From G020348385 sp964538085 (GTDB lineage Bacteria > Acidobacteriota > Aminicenantia > Aminicenantales > Aminicenantaceae), in NCBI GenBank assembly GCA_964538085.1, contig CAZIDF010000004.1:200459-264458 (forward strand): a stretch of DNA of 64,000 nucleotides. Reading direction: 5' to 3'. Position numbers and translations under genes: made by a program. Shown one piece after another: positions 1 through 9,629 of the stretch (positions are counted from its first letter, which is position 1; each line of letters begins with the position of its first letter). The notes beneath the pieces are model-generated. The model did not search any database. It saw only the letters and a program-made list of their open reading frames with translations, and had not been told where the DNA came from.

Positions 1-1426
1 GATAAATTGTGAGTTTACCATAAAGAGGACGATGATCGATGATGTTCCCGAAGCGGTCGAGCATCGGAAAATGATGTTGATAACCGTACATAGACAGGAA
101 ATCTCTGACAGATAAGTCTTTGTACAGAACCCTGGCCAGATCAAAGGCCAGCAGAATATTATCGAGCATATGCCATATGGCCAGATCTTTCGATCGCTGA
201 TGCGAGTGCGGCAGGCCGGTGATATTCAGGGCTTGGTGTTGTTCGAAGGCCTTGTCGCAGACCGATTGGATCAGGAGGCTCACTTCAAGAGCATACCCTC
301 CAAAGGGGGAGAAGTGCAGCCAGGAATCCAGAGGGGCACCCTGGTCACCATGCAGAAGGAATGTGAACTGCCTGAGCCATCGGCAGTGGCTTTTGTGGAT
401 ACGGTGGCGGAAAATGCCCTCAAGCTGCTGGGTTACGCGGCCTCCCCGGTAGATGTATTCCTGCCATACGCTTTCCAGCCGCCCGTTGAGTCTATCTCCG
501 AGAAAAGGCAACTTGTTCTTAGGGGCATAAATCTGACCCTTCTTTTTGATTTTTAGTAAGAGGGATGTCAATTCATCCATCTCATTCTTTTCGTGCTCCA
601 AGCCAAAACGTTGATGGGTTGCAGCCAGATCGATGATGGCCTTTGTGACATCCAGGTAGTTCATGGGTTTGATCTGTCCGTTCACGATTTTTCCCTGGAT
701 TTCATACGGAAGAATGATCCTCGGGCTTCCGCTCTTGATAAGACTGATGCGTTTAATTTTTCTTATAGTTAGGTCTATTGCCTGATCCTTTGTTCTTTTG
801 GCGAAAGACAACACCCACGGTGCGAACAAAAGAAAATAGTTGAGCCAATGATATTGGGTGTAATCATCGTCCACAAAGATGACCAGTACTTTTTTTGGAG
901 ACAAGCCTAGCTTCCGGGTTCTCTGCTCGATGAGCTTTATGCTTTTTATGACATTTTCTGCTTTGCCAGGAGCTCCGGTGTCGATGATGACGTTTTTATC
1001 CTGACGGTTCACCAGTCGATGTCGATCCACATAAAAGATGTCGAGGCCTCGTTTACGGCTCCAGCGGCAGAGGCTTGATGGTTTTTGGTCTCCTTCTTGA
1101 TAGCTCAGAAAAACTTCACAAAGCCCCTGTTTTTCAAAATTTTTCAAGGTGTTCAGGAGAGCACCTCCGGTCCAGCGGGCTTGATCTCCCCGTCCCCACC
1201 AGCTGACCATCACGAAATATACTTTCAAATCGTTCTGTTCGATTGCCTGTTTCACTATGGGGATAATACCTTTTTTAAATTTGTGGTTTTTGTCCAGGAA
1301 CAGGGTGTAATCAACGGCCACCAGGGGGTTTTTCCTGGAGGTCCTGCGGATGAATCTTTCTCGACAAAAGAGTTGGATTTCCCGTTGTTGAAGGAATTGT
1401 TCGAGCCTGGGTTTTTTCCCTTTCAA
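1..1426 (-). CDS. GT-A glycosyltransferase, GT81 (GpgS)-like, 3' end outside window
   Basis: The minus-strand frame is open from the left edge up to about 1480, so the C-terminus is missing. No ATG lies near the 5' end. I chose TTG at 1424-1426 because AGGA sits 5 nt upstream; TTG at 1460-1462 is an in-frame alternative. The middle has an acidic FVDDDY stretch that could be the metal-binding DxD. Towards the C-terminus there is GGRVT, then HGDQGA, then GGYALEVSLLI, the same order as the GGRVTE, SGEYAG and GYGVEIGLLI blocks of glucosyl-3-phosphoglycerate synthases. That family transfers a nucleotide sugar to glycerate or phosphoglycerate to make compatible solutes or polysaccharide primers. 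The fold is fairly clear; the exact acceptor is a guess, and a mannosylglycerate-type enzyme is also possible. Confidence 0.55.
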   Translation of the reverse strand, partial: MKGKKPRLEQFLQQREIQLFCRERFIRRTSRKNPLVAVDYTLFLDKNHKFKKGIIPIVKQAIEQNDLKVYFVMVSWWGRGDQARWTGGALLNTLKNFEKQGLCEVFLSYQEGDQKPSSLCRWSRKRGLDIFYVDRHRLVNRQDKNVIIDTGAPGKAENVIKSIKLIEQRTRKLGLSPKKVLVIFVDDDYTQYHWLNYFLLFAPWVLSFAKRTKDQAIDLTIRKIKRISLIKSGSPRIILPYEIQGKIVNGQIKPMNYLDVTKAIIDLAATHQRFGLEHEKNEMDELTSLLLKIKKKGQIYAPKNKLPFLGDRLNGRLESVWQEYIYRGGRVTQQLEGIFRHRIHKSHCRWLRQFTFLLHGDQGAPLDSWLHFSPFGGYALEVSLLIQSVCDKAFEQHQALNITGLPHSHQRSKDLAIWHMLDNILLAFDLARVLYKDLSVRDFLSMYGYQHHFPMLDRFGNIIDHRPLYGKLTIY

Positions 1427-1525
1427 GGATTTCCTCAATTCTCGAAGCGAATACAGGTTCAAGATGAGAGAGAAAAACTTTTAAATGAGCAGCCAGCGCG
1501 CTTATCCTGTTCCCTTTGCGTTCAA

Positions 1526-1554
1526 AATATAATCATTTTGGGCAGGATTGTCAA
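1526..1554 (-). promoter_or_regulatory. sigma-70-type promoter for the glycosyltransferase gene
   Basis: Read on the minus strand there is a perfect TTGACA (1549-1554), a 17-nt spacer and TATATT (1526-1531). It points into the glycosyltransferase gene and would leave a leader of roughly 90 nt. The same TATATT -10 with a 17-nt spacer occurs before the selenoprotein gene. Confidence 0.6.
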
Positions 1555-1609
1555 TGTTAAATCAAACAGGTGATGTTTGGATTAACTTGACAAAAGGATG
1601 AAATGCGGC

Positions 1610-1981
1610 CTATTCGTGAATTACAGAAGCCTTTTCTGTGAACGACCGGTGAAGATAGCCGGTGAGAATAAAATCATCTTCGTCTGGGGGAAGAGTTATC
1701 TTCAACCAGTCGCCGGTCTCCTCTTCCACATCCAACAGCGCGCCTAAGGGCAATTTTTTGATGACGACACTGCCATTTTTCGGCTTGATGCGGAGGACTG
1801 CGTTTGCCTTTATCACCCGTACTTGATCCTGTTCTGCAGAGGTCGCTTTGATAGTTTGGTGCAGTGTTTTGTCGAAAAAGAAAATTTCCGGCGGAAAAAC
1901 AAGATTCATTCCCAGGATCCAGGTTGAGAGGAAGAGTCCCAGGAACAGGCCTGTCAATATTTTTTTACTTATCGATGTCAT
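1610..1981 (-). CDS. small exported SH3-domain protein
   Basis: A 123-residue protein with an N-terminal hydrophobic segment (about residues 7-26) that looks like a signal peptide or anchor. It is followed from about residue 52 by a bacterial SH3 fold (VRVIKANAVLRIKP ... LPLGALLDVEEETGDWLKI). Bacterial SH3 domains commonly bind peptidoglycan or other envelope ligands. The start at 1981 has GGGAG upstream. It lies 28 nt behind the next minus-strand gene, whose product carries the same kind of SH3 units, including a similar GYLHRSF/GYIHKNI ending, so the two are probably co-transcribed and may have arisen by duplication. Partner and ligand are unknown. Confidence 0.7.
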   Translation of the reverse strand: MTSISKKILTGLFLGLFLSTWILGMNLVFPPEIFFFDKTLHQTIKATSAEQDQVRVIKANAVLRIKPKNGSVVIKKLPLGALLDVEEETGDWLKITLPPDEDDFILTGYLHRSFTEKASVIHE

Positions 1982-2009
1982 TTTTATCTCCCTTGTGCTG
2001 GAACGCTTT

Positions 2010-3596
2010 TTACTTCCTCAGGGGATCGAGGAAGAGCTTAATGCTTATCCCAGCTTGAAGAGAATTGAGTTTCATGCTGTTTATCGCTCCTGATGATGTT
2101 TCCTGGCTGATCTGATGCGCCAGCGTCCTGCTTCCAGTCAGATTGGCCGTGTAATACCGGGCATCCATGTTCAAAACGATATTCTGGAGCAAGAAAACGT
2201 CCACGCCAAGTCCGAAATGAAGCCCAAAAGTGTGGTCCACTCTCTCCTGTATGCTGAAGCCCAGATCGTTCCAGGCATGGGTGATTTCCTCGTCCAGGCT
2301 GAATTTGTTCAGATGGTAATCCCCGCCTGCTACGATGTAGGGAACGTACCGGTTTTGGATCGGGTAACGACCCTGGACGCTCAACATCAGGGAAAGGCTG
2401 CTGAGTCGGCCTGAGCTTAAACCTCCATCCGTGCCGCTCACATTCCTTTGGAAGTAAGGGATACGGAGTTCGATCGCTAGATGTTTCATCAAACCGATAC
2501 CTAGAGTTCCGCTGAAGTTCAATCCTTTTGCGAAATAAGACTGGGAAGGCATTGTGTAACCGGCACCGCCTCCCACCCAATAATATTTTCCGATACTCGA
2601 CTTTCGAAGAATAGGAACCTCCTGAACAGGTTCGGGTTCAGACTCTTTCTCAGCGATTTCGGGCTCTTTTTCTGGAAGCTCTTCCGGCTCTGGCTCAGGA
2701 GGTACGACTGTTTCAAAGATTTCATCGACGATGTTTTTGTGGATATAGCCGGAGAGAACGATCCCTTCTTCGTTCGGGGCAAGGTTTACCCGGTGCCAGT
2801 TTGTGATTTTGGCCACATGTTCCAGCTCTACTCCAGAGTGGACCTGGTGGATTATGGGACTCGTCGTGGTCGGCATCAACCGGATGTTCGCCCTGGGGAC
2901 CTTGACCGCAACCTTTGTTATGACTTTTGGTAATTCCTCTACTTCTGTTTCCTCGGTCAATTCAACCGGGGCCTCCTCATCTGCCTGGGGCTTCTGTTGG
3001 GCTGAGGGGACCTGCTCTTCCTCTGCAGCTTCCTCCGTTTCTGTTTCCAGCAGTTCTTTCGTTTCCAGTTCTCCTGCTCCGGATATTTCTGCTTTCTTTT
3101 CCTGCGGAGTCTCCGTCTGCTCGTTCAACGTTTTCTGTTCCTCCTCTGCGGGTTCCGGTTGCTCAACTTCGGACAGTTTTTCATCCGCCACCTCTTGGGC
3201 TTTTTCCTGCTGCATCGTCTCCAACAAATAAACGAGCTCTTTCATCTCTCCTTCCCCATCCTGAATTTTCTTTTCTTCGGGATCGGAATTTTCTTTGACG
3301 ATTTCTACTCGTTGGCTGTCGACGAACCCTGTCACTTGGGATCCTCTTTTTTTGGAAAGATAGGAAATGTACAACCATTTATTGTTTTTCTTTCCCGAAG
3401 GGAACAGGGTGACGGTCGTTCCTCTGAGAATGGTGTCGATCACGATACTGTGCTGGCTAGCCTCCAGAAAAATATCTGCCTTGGCAGCGATAACCTGGGC
3501 TGTTTGAGGCTCTGATGCCTCTTTTTCATTCGAGGCAGACAAAACAGAAGGAAACAAAAGAGCCAAAAATGCTGCGATAAACAATACTTTTTTCAT
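2010..3596 (-). CDS. SH3-domain protein with C-terminal outer-membrane beta-barrel
   Basis: A 528-residue protein. Residues 1-21 form a clear signal peptide. An SH3-like unit follows at about 33-100, then a Glu/Pro/Thr-rich low-complexity linker (about 105-220), a second SH3-like unit (about 225-290), another Glu/Pro-rich spacer, and finally about 190 residues of alternating polar/hydrophobic strands (YYWVGGGAGYTMP ... LQAGISIKLFL) typical of OmpA-type or 'outer membrane protein beta-barrel' domains. The likely role is an outer-membrane anchor reaching peptidoglycan through SH3 units and a flexible linker. The start has AAGGAG upstream. The domain reading is confident; the biological role is inferred. 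Confidence 0.7.
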   Translation of the reverse strand: MKKVLFIAAFLALLFPSVLSASNEKEASEPQTAQVIAAKADIFLEASQHSIVIDTILRGTTVTLFPSGKKNNKWLYISYLSKKRGSQVTGFVDSQRVEIVKENSDPEEKKIQDGEGEMKELVYLLETMQQEKAQEVADEKLSEVEQPEPAEEEQKTLNEQTETPQEKKAEISGAGELETKELLETETEEAAEEEQVPSAQQKPQADEEAPVELTEETEVEELPKVITKVAVKVPRANIRLMPTTTSPIIHQVHSGVELEHVAKITNWHRVNLAPNEEGIVLSGYIHKNIVDEIFETVVPPEPEPEELPEKEPEIAEKESEPEPVQEVPILRKSSIGKYYWVGGGAGYTMPSQSYFAKGLNFSGTLGIGLMKHLAIELRIPYFQRNVSGTDGGLSSGRLSSLSLMLSVQGRYPIQNRYVPYIVAGGDYHLNKFSLDEEITHAWNDLGFSIQERVDHTFGLHFGLGVDVFLLQNIVLNMDARYYTANLTGSRTLAHQISQETSSGAINSMKLNSLQAGISIKLFLDPLRK

Positions 3597-3671
3597 TGTC
3601 CCACTCCTTTAATGTATCTCATGTGTATAATTTTTAGGTTCATGGGTCAATCGCCCCATCGGGTGAAAATA

Positions 3672-3694
3672 GGGGGTGATATTTTCTCACCCCC
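3672..3694 (-). terminator. stem-loop between the kinase gene and the SH3/barrel gene
   Basis: A perfect 8-bp inverted repeat, GGGGGTGA / TCACCCCC, has a 7-nt loop (3680-3686). On the minus strand it lies after the kinase stop codon and is followed by a short T-rich TATTTT, so a weak intrinsic terminator is plausible. I see nothing else in the 257 bases between the two genes. Confidence 0.45.
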
Positions 3695-3853
3695 CCCAGG
3701 CGACTTGATGATCCGGAGGAAGCGCACTAACTAATAATGTCTTAAAATATGATGGGATTTTTCTTTTTCGCTTTGCAGCGGCAATTCTCGATAGAGGTTT
3801 TATCCGGATTACGATCCTGATAAATTCTGTCTTATCGGGATTGTTAGAGATCC

Positions 3854-6800
3854 TTAAAAATTTTTAAGGCGGATGCGGGCGTCGGCAACTTCAGGAAGGC
3901 CGGGGTCGGCGTTTTTCCAGAGATCGAGAAAACGTTGGAAGTGTGCGATAGACATTTCCTTTTGACCTTGCTGCTCGAAGATCTTTCCCAGTTCATATAG
4001 ACTCTTTGCGTAAAAGTCTCCCCCATCGATTCGTCCCAGGTGTAGCGCCAGCACTTTTTCATACTCTTCCTGTGCTCTGGACAGGTTTCCCGCTCTGTTG
4101 TATGCCTGGGCTAAAGTGAAGAGAAAATAAGCTTGAATTCGTGGGAAATTATCCTCGGGTGCATACAAAGACTGGATGGCTCGACTCAACTTCTGGATGG
4201 AATCGGGAAAGTTTCCTTTTTCGAATGCGATCATGCCCAAAAGATGGTCGTGATAACGGATGAGTTTTTTATGCATCCATATCGGTATCGATCTTTTGAT
4301 TTCTTCTGCCACACCCAGGGCTTCATCGAAGGATTTCATCTGTGCGTGGGCGATGCCTTTGGCATACATGGACTGGATTTGTCCTGATATGGTTTCAGAT
4401 TTTTGCGCCATGTCTTCGACGATGGCAAACTCTTCAAGGGCAAGCTGTGATCGGTTTGTCCGGAGGTAGAGAATGGCAAGCTTTTCATGAAGCACGGGCT
4501 TTTTCAGGTATTCCTCCTCTGCTTTTTCGAATTTTCCTTGCAGCATATACAGATTGGCCATGTGCAATCTGCGGCGGGTGCTTCCTTCAGGCAGCTTCTG
4601 GTACTGGCTTTGTGCGTGTTCCACATCGCCTTTCAGAAGGGAAATATCCCCTGTTTGAATGTCATATGCGGGTTGGAGGCTTGGATCGAGGGCAAGTATT
4701 TTTTCTATGCTGGCTTGGGCCAGATCGTACCTGCCTTGGTACATGTAGGCATTGTGTTGCTTCAGCAGGAAAGAGATGTTGTCGGGATTCTTCTCGAGAA
4801 ATCTTTCGATGGTTTGAAGAGCCATGTCGTAGGATCCCATGGCCTGGTACGTTTCGATGAGATTCCATGAGGAGAGACGATCGTCCGGATTGTTGCGGAT
4901 GTTGGTTTTGTAGCAGGCAATAGCCTTGTCGAAATCTTCCAGGTCGAAGTACAAAATCCCCAAGTTTGTGTTGCCAATCGTGTCGTCTGGATACAGCTCC
5001 AACAATTTCTGGTAAGCCACCATCGCCTTATCGTAGCTCTTTTCCCAGGATTTGTAGTAATCCGCCTCGATCGTGTATCGTTCTCTTTCCGACACTTTTT
5101 CCCTGAGTTCGAAAGCTTTGGTGATGGCCTCCAGTTTTGCTGGCCGGAGCTCCAGATTGTTAAACCCCATGGCCACGGATCTCCATGCCATGGCGAATTC
5201 AGGGTCGATCTCGAGAGCCTTTTGCATGGTGCCGATACTCCGCCAGTAATCTGTTTGGAGATGGTAGGTTCTCGCTTCGCTATAAAGCTTGTATGCTTCC
5301 GGTGAGCTGGTGGTGATCGTCTCGATCTTGCTGTCGATGTCAGCCGTGATCTCTTCTTCGGTCAGCTCGAAATGAGCCTTTATTCTTCGCGTCAGTTCAT
5401 CCACCATGTTGTAGAAACTTCTCTCGCCGATCCCTTCGACACTCTCCGAACCGAAAAGTTCACCTGTGCGGCCGTCTTGCAAGGTCGTGTTTATCCGGAA
5501 AGTGTCTCCTGCCTTCGTGAAGTTTCCCACAAGGATCCGGTCCGCCCGTCCGCGGTTAGCCACTTCCCTCAGAACCTCCGATGAATAGGCGGTGGCGTCC
5601 AATTGGTTCAGCCTATCGAGAATGTCGTACAGGACTTCCCCGCTCACCACACGAATGAGCTTGGACTGAGAGATGTCTGTGATCAGCAGATCCGTAAGGG
5701 CGGTTCGCCAATGATCCAGGCTTTCTTCCCCTGTGTTGTTTTTAAAGTACATGATGGCGAGAGAGGGTTTGTCAGAGGAGGGAATGTAGGCCTCCTTTTG
5801 TGGAAGGAGTTGCCAGATGACGATGGCGACGACTGCCAAAGCCAAAATCGCCATCAAAGGTATCAGGGCTTTTTTGGCCCTGAAACTTACGGTGATCTCT
5901 TTTTCGGTGATGGGCTTTTGTTTGGGAATCGCCCTTTCTGCTGTGGGAAGGCCCTTTTCTATTGCATTTAGATCGGCTAGGAGCTTTTCGGCACTCTGGT
6001 ACCGTTCCTCCCTATCTTTTTCGAGACATGTCAAAATGATATGGCTGACATCTGGGGAAATTTGAGGGTTGAACTTGACAGGATCGAGCGGTTTTTCGCT
6101 CTTGTGTTTCATGGCCACGCTGATGGGTGTTTCCCCCTCGAACGGAGTCCTCCCGGTCAGCATCTCGTACAGGATGATTCCCAAGGAATAGATATCCGAA
6201 CGTTGATCGACATCCCTGAATTCTGTCTGTTCTGGAGACATATATTCCGGTGTGCCGATGATGAATCCAGGCCTGGTCGTTCCCTCGGATTCGAGGGAAC
6301 GGGCGATCCCGAAATCCATGATCCGAGCGTTTCCCTGTTTGTCGATCATGATGTTTTGGGGTTTGAGGTCGCGATGGACCACACCCAACCTGTGGGCTTC
6401 TCCCAGTCCCTCGCAAACTTGTTCGGCGATACGAATGGCCGTTCCCACGGATAGCTGCTTGGTCATTCTGATCATGCCTTTCAAGGTTTCCCCGGGCACG
6501 TATTCCATGGTTATGTAGTGTGTCCCCGATTCCTCGCTGATGTGGTACATCCTACACACGTTTTTGTGGGATATTTTCCGGGCCATCTTCAACTCGTTGG
6601 AGAATCGTTGGATGGTTTTACTGTCGGCGATTTCAGGCTTTATCAGCTTGAGGGCCACTTCTTCGTTTATCTTTTTGTCCATGACCCTGTAAACCCGGCC
6701 CATTCCTCCCCGTCCCAGTTCTTCGATGATCTCGTACCTTTCGGCGAAAACCGTTCCTCTTTCCAGGCCCAGAACGGGAGTCTCCAGAGTCAGGGTTGGG

Positions 6801-6898
6801 GCAAGCGGGATTTTATCTGGAGGAAGGAAAGAGGTTCCGCAGTGCCCACAGTACGAGGTGTTGGCAGGATTTTCATGTTGACACTTGGGGCATTTCAT
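3854..6898 (-). CDS. zinc-ribbon Ser/Thr protein kinase with TolB/FlgO-like and TPR domains
   Basis: A 1014-residue membrane kinase. Residues 3-20 form a CxxC...CxxC zinc ribbon. The kinase domain spans about 54-315, with the glycine loop GRGGMGRVY, the Lys in VALKLIK, HRDLKPQN, DFG and the TPEYMSPEQ activation segment, so it looks catalytically intact. A transmembrane helix sits near 345-367. Outside it lies a segment (about 378-510, SLAIMYFKNNTGEE ... LVGNFTKAGDTFRI) resembling TolB N-terminal/FlgO-type domains. Many TPR motifs run from about 550 to the end. It probably senses an extracytoplasmic or protein signal through the TPRs. A sister kinase with the same N-terminal plan lies at 30997-33003. 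The substrate is unknown. Confidence 0.88.
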   Translation of the reverse strand: MKCPKCQHENPANTSYCGHCGTSFLPPDKIPLAPTLTLETPVLGLERGTVFAERYEIIEELGRGGMGRVYRVMDKKINEEVALKLIKPEIADSKTIQRFSNELKMARKISHKNVCRMYHISEESGTHYITMEYVPGETLKGMIRMTKQLSVGTAIRIAEQVCEGLGEAHRLGVVHRDLKPQNIMIDKQGNARIMDFGIARSLESEGTTRPGFIIGTPEYMSPEQTEFRDVDQRSDIYSLGIILYEMLTGRTPFEGETPISVAMKHKSEKPLDPVKFNPQISPDVSHIILTCLEKDREERYQSAEKLLADLNAIEKGLPTAERAIPKQKPITEKEITVSFRAKKALIPLMAILALAVVAIVIWQLLPQKEAYIPSSDKPSLAIMYFKNNTGEESLDHWRTALTDLLITDISQSKLIRVVSGEVLYDILDRLNQLDATAYSSEVLREVANRGRADRILVGNFTKAGDTFRINTTLQDGRTGELFGSESVEGIGERSFYNMVDELTRRIKAHFELTEEEITADIDSKIETITTSSPEAYKLYSEARTYHLQTDYWRSIGTMQKALEIDPEFAMAWRSVAMGFNNLELRPAKLEAITKAFELREKVSERERYTIEADYYKSWEKSYDKAMVAYQKLLELYPDDTIGNTNLGILYFDLEDFDKAIACYKTNIRNNPDDRLSSWNLIETYQAMGSYDMALQTIERFLEKNPDNISFLLKQHNAYMYQGRYDLAQASIEKILALDPSLQPAYDIQTGDISLLKGDVEHAQSQYQKLPEGSTRRRLHMANLYMLQGKFEKAEEEYLKKPVLHEKLAILYLRTNRSQLALEEFAIVEDMAQKSETISGQIQSMYAKGIAHAQMKSFDEALGVAEEIKRSIPIWMHKKLIRYHDHLLGMIAFEKGNFPDSIQKLSRAIQSLYAPEDNFPRIQAYFLFTLAQAYNRAGNLSRAQEEYEKVLALHLGRIDGGDFYAKSLYELGKIFEQQGQKEMSIAHFQRFLDLWKNADPGLPEVADARIRLKNF

Positions 6899-6982
6899 GA
6901 GAGGACGCTCCTCGGCCTAATCCATAATAGTCCGAGTTCTGGAAACTGTCAAAGAAAATTCAGGGCGAGAATCCTTTCTGAG

Positions 6983-7711
6983 CTACTTCTCCATCACGAA
7001 CAGGGAATCTTCCAACCCTGTGTTGTTCTGCACATCGGTGATGGTGAGGATCCTCGCTTCTTCACCGTTTACGTAGGTAGTGAACTTGTGGGCGATGACG
7101 ACTCCGTTGACTTTTTTATAATCCGAGGCATGTTGCTCGAAATCCAAATCTCCCATTTCCGAGCTGATTGTTCCCTTGGATTTTGTGAGGAGATAGGTTC
7201 CACAATCCACATAAAGGGTGGCTTTAAAACCGTCTGCATAGGTTTGATCGATAACAAAATGGTCCTTTCCTTCTATCTGTTCCTTCCCTTTATAATCAAA
7301 GGAAATCCCGTATTTTTCCGGATTGAAGGTGGCCTCTCTGGGGAGGGAGTCTCTTTTCATGCTTGCCGCTTCATTTTCCGGCATTTCTTCGGTCGCCCCG
7401 GTTTGTGGATTGGTCCACCAAGCAAAGTTTCCGTCATAGGCCTGGGTGATCAACATCCCCATTATTTCGAGATCGAAACGCATTTTGTTGGGTTCTTTTT
7501 TGTAAATGGTGATCTCCCCGCTCAATCCTTGCTGGACCAAATCCATAGTTCCCGTTATGGTGGAATCATCGATGCTTTCGATGGCTTTTCTTCCTCCCGT
7601 CGCATCGATCATTTTCTGGATGATATCTTTGGCGGTTTGGCTGTAGCCTGGGGCAGCAATGACACTGACAAGAAATATTCCCAAAATACAAATAATCATC
7701 GTTTTTTTCAT
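6983..7711 (-). CDS. LolA-like outer-membrane lipoprotein-sorting protein
   Basis: A 242-residue exported protein with a signal peptide (residues 1-25). A short helical segment (AKDIIQKMIDATGG) is followed by about 200 residues of beta-rich sequence with repeated lipid-carrier-like patterns (GTMDLVQQGLSGEITIYKKEPNKMRFDL). This matches the LolA/LolB-like half-barrel family usually annotated as 'outer membrane lipoprotein-sorting protein'. It probably binds a lipid or lipoprotein in the periplasm, but these paralogues are diverse and a canonical LolA role is not shown. A strong AGGAGG precedes the ATG. It is 84 nt upstream of the kinase gene on the same strand. Confidence 0.65.
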   Translation of the reverse strand: MKKTMIICILGIFLVSVIAAPGYSQTAKDIIQKMIDATGGRKAIESIDDSTITGTMDLVQQGLSGEITIYKKEPNKMRFDLEIMGMLITQAYDGNFAWWTNPQTGATEEMPENEAASMKRDSLPREATFNPEKYGISFDYKGKEQIEGKDHFVIDQTYADGFKATLYVDCGTYLLTKSKGTISSEMGDLDFEQHASDYKKVNGVVIAHKFTTYVNGEEARILTITDVQNNTGLEDSLFVMEK

Positions 7712-7792
7712 CAGAACCTCCTGTTTTTATTGACTATACTCCTGTTTATACGTGTTTATTCAAAAAAAGTTCGAGGTCAAACCCCGAGGGGA

Positions 7793-9619
7793 TCAGTTTT
7801 TGTGCAGGGACCGGTTCTTTTCAGCGATCTGTTCGGGATCCATTTTGATGATGGCCCGGTCATAAGTCATCAATCCGTTTACCTCGATCTCGACATCGGT
7901 CGTTTGGGTGTAGACGGCGGCCGCTAATCCTGCTTCGACCAGAACTTGCAATTTTTGGATCAATCCCAGATAGGCTTGAGCCAAATCTTCGGCGCTTTCG
8001 AAGCTTTTATACCCCCAGTTTTTCTCATCCTGCCATGTGTGTCCCTTTATCGGCAGTCCCAAACCGCCGAATTCTCCCAGCACGGCTGCCCGGTCTGGCT
8101 CGTTTTCAGGGGCAGCAGGGCCTGGGTAAGAGTGGATGTCATGGAGGTCGCCTACGCCGCGGTCGGCCCAGCCGCTGGCATTGTTGACCAGCCGTGTGGG
8201 ATCCAGTTGTCTGATCCAATTAGCGATCCTGGCTGTGTCGTACTGGCCCCACCCCTCATTGAACGGCACCCACATCACGATACTGGGGTGATTGCGCAGG
8301 CTGGCGATCATCCGGCTGAGCTCGACTTCGAATTGCGCGGCTGATTCGGGCGAGCGCTCGATATCTTCTCCTTCCCTTCCGATAAAGGAATCCCCGCTGG
8401 GCATGTCCTGCCAGACGAGAACTCCGAGCTTGTCACACCAGTAGTAGAATCGTCGAGGTTCTATCTTGACATGTTTGCGCAACATGTTCATCCCCAGTTT
8501 TTTGGTCACCTCCAAATCGTAACGGAGGGCCTCATCGGTCGGTGCTGTATAAAGCCCATCCGGCCACCACCCTTGATCTAAAGGTCCGATCATGAATTGG
8601 ACCTGATCGTTCAGGAACAGCCGATTTATCCCGGCTTCATCCTTATCCACAGAGATCTTGCGCATTCCGAAATAACTGTCGATGTGATCGACTTCCCTAT
8701 CCCGGCCATCCTTCAGCAAGACTTTCAGGTCGTATAGGGCTGGAGAATCCGGTGACCACAATCGGGGTTTTTGCAAAGTCAATGTTATTTTTTGATCCAC
8801 CATGCCTTTCGCTTCGATCTCGGTCGATTCATCTTCATGAGCCACTACTTCTACCTGATAGCCCAGGGCTTTGTCCGGACACTGGACGGTTACATGGATC
8901 TCGCCTGTATCTATATCCGTGACGATCCGGATGGATTCGATGTGCGTCTGTTCGACAGGCTCGAGCCAGACCGTTCCCCAGATGCCGGTCACCGAAGTGT
9001 ACCAGATGCCGTGGGGATCCCTCACCTGTTTTCCCCTCGGTTGTGTGCCTTCGTCGATCGGATCCCACACAGAAAGGATGACTTCTTGTTTCCCTCTTTT
9101 GTCCAGTCCATCGGTAATATCGAAGAAAAAAGGATCGTAACCTCCCCGGTGCGTGCCCATTTGGCGGCCGTTGACCCAGACAGTGGTCTCCCAGTCCACT
9201 GCTTCGAAGTTGAGGAAAACACGCTTTTTCGACCAATCTTTGGGGACCGTGAATGTTCGTCTGTACCAGAGTCGGTTTTCTTTGGCCACGGGCTTTTTAA
9301 CTCCGGAGAGCGAGGATTCCACCGGGAATGGCACGAGGATGAACCCATCGTATTGTTCAGGAGCTATTTCTGCCATGGGTCGGATTGCGTATTCCCACAT
9401 CCCGTTCAGGTTCATCCATTCCTTCCTGCGCATTTGAGGGCGCGGATATTCGGGATGGGCCTCATCCGGAGTGACATCTTTTGCCCACCGGGTCATGATT
9501 TTTCCAGCCACAGGCAACCAGTCCGCCTGGGGCAGCCTTGTTTCCTCGCTGCAGGAACTACCGATAAGGAGAAGAATCACGATTAGGCCGATGTTTTTAC
9601 CTTTTTTGATAACATTCAT
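7793..9619 (-). CDS. glycoside hydrolase family 2 lipoprotein (beta-galactosidase/glucuronidase type)
   Basis: A 608-residue secreted enzyme. The N-terminus is a lipoprotein signal ending in GSSC. A jelly-roll sugar-binding domain (about 60-230) contains the family landmarks LNFEAVDWETTVWVNG and GGYDPFFFDIT. An immunoglobulin-like domain follows, then a TIM barrel. The likely acid/base is Glu455 in FNEGWG and the nucleophile is Glu516 in LGEFGG, both intact. Family GH2 retaining enzymes release beta-linked galactose, glucuronic acid or mannose; the exact sugar cannot be read from the sequence. At about 600 residues it is of the short, beta-glucuronidase-like type. Start chosen at ATG 9619 with AGAGG upstream. 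Confidence 0.85.
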   Translation of the reverse strand: MNVIKKGKNIGLIVILLLIGSSCSEETRLPQADWLPVAGKIMTRWAKDVTPDEAHPEYPRPQMRRKEWMNLNGMWEYAIRPMAEIAPEQYDGFILVPFPVESSLSGVKKPVAKENRLWYRRTFTVPKDWSKKRVFLNFEAVDWETTVWVNGRQMGTHRGGYDPFFFDITDGLDKRGKQEVILSVWDPIDEGTQPRGKQVRDPHGIWYTSVTGIWGTVWLEPVEQTHIESIRIVTDIDTGEIHVTVQCPDKALGYQVEVVAHEDESTEIEAKGMVDQKITLTLQKPRLWSPDSPALYDLKVLLKDGRDREVDHIDSYFGMRKISVDKDEAGINRLFLNDQVQFMIGPLDQGWWPDGLYTAPTDEALRYDLEVTKKLGMNMLRKHVKIEPRRFYYWCDKLGVLVWQDMPSGDSFIGREGEDIERSPESAAQFEVELSRMIASLRNHPSIVMWVPFNEGWGQYDTARIANWIRQLDPTRLVNNASGWADRGVGDLHDIHSYPGPAAPENEPDRAAVLGEFGGLGLPIKGHTWQDEKNWGYKSFESAEDLAQAYLGLIQKLQVLVEAGLAAAVYTQTTDVEIEVNGLMTYDRAIIKMDPEQIAEKNRSLHKN

Positions 9620-9629
9620 TTCAATCCTC

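Noticed and set aside
170..556. Plus-strand reading frames in the first 1.6 kb
   Set aside because: They lie antisense to the well-supported glycosyltransferase frame and show no domain or ribosome site.
1085..1573. Apparent frameshift at a C-run in the left-edge glycosyltransferase gene
   Set aside because: I first read the wrong upstream frame. The correct minus-strand frame is continuous through the C-run with a natural N-terminus and a TTG start, so no frameshift is needed.
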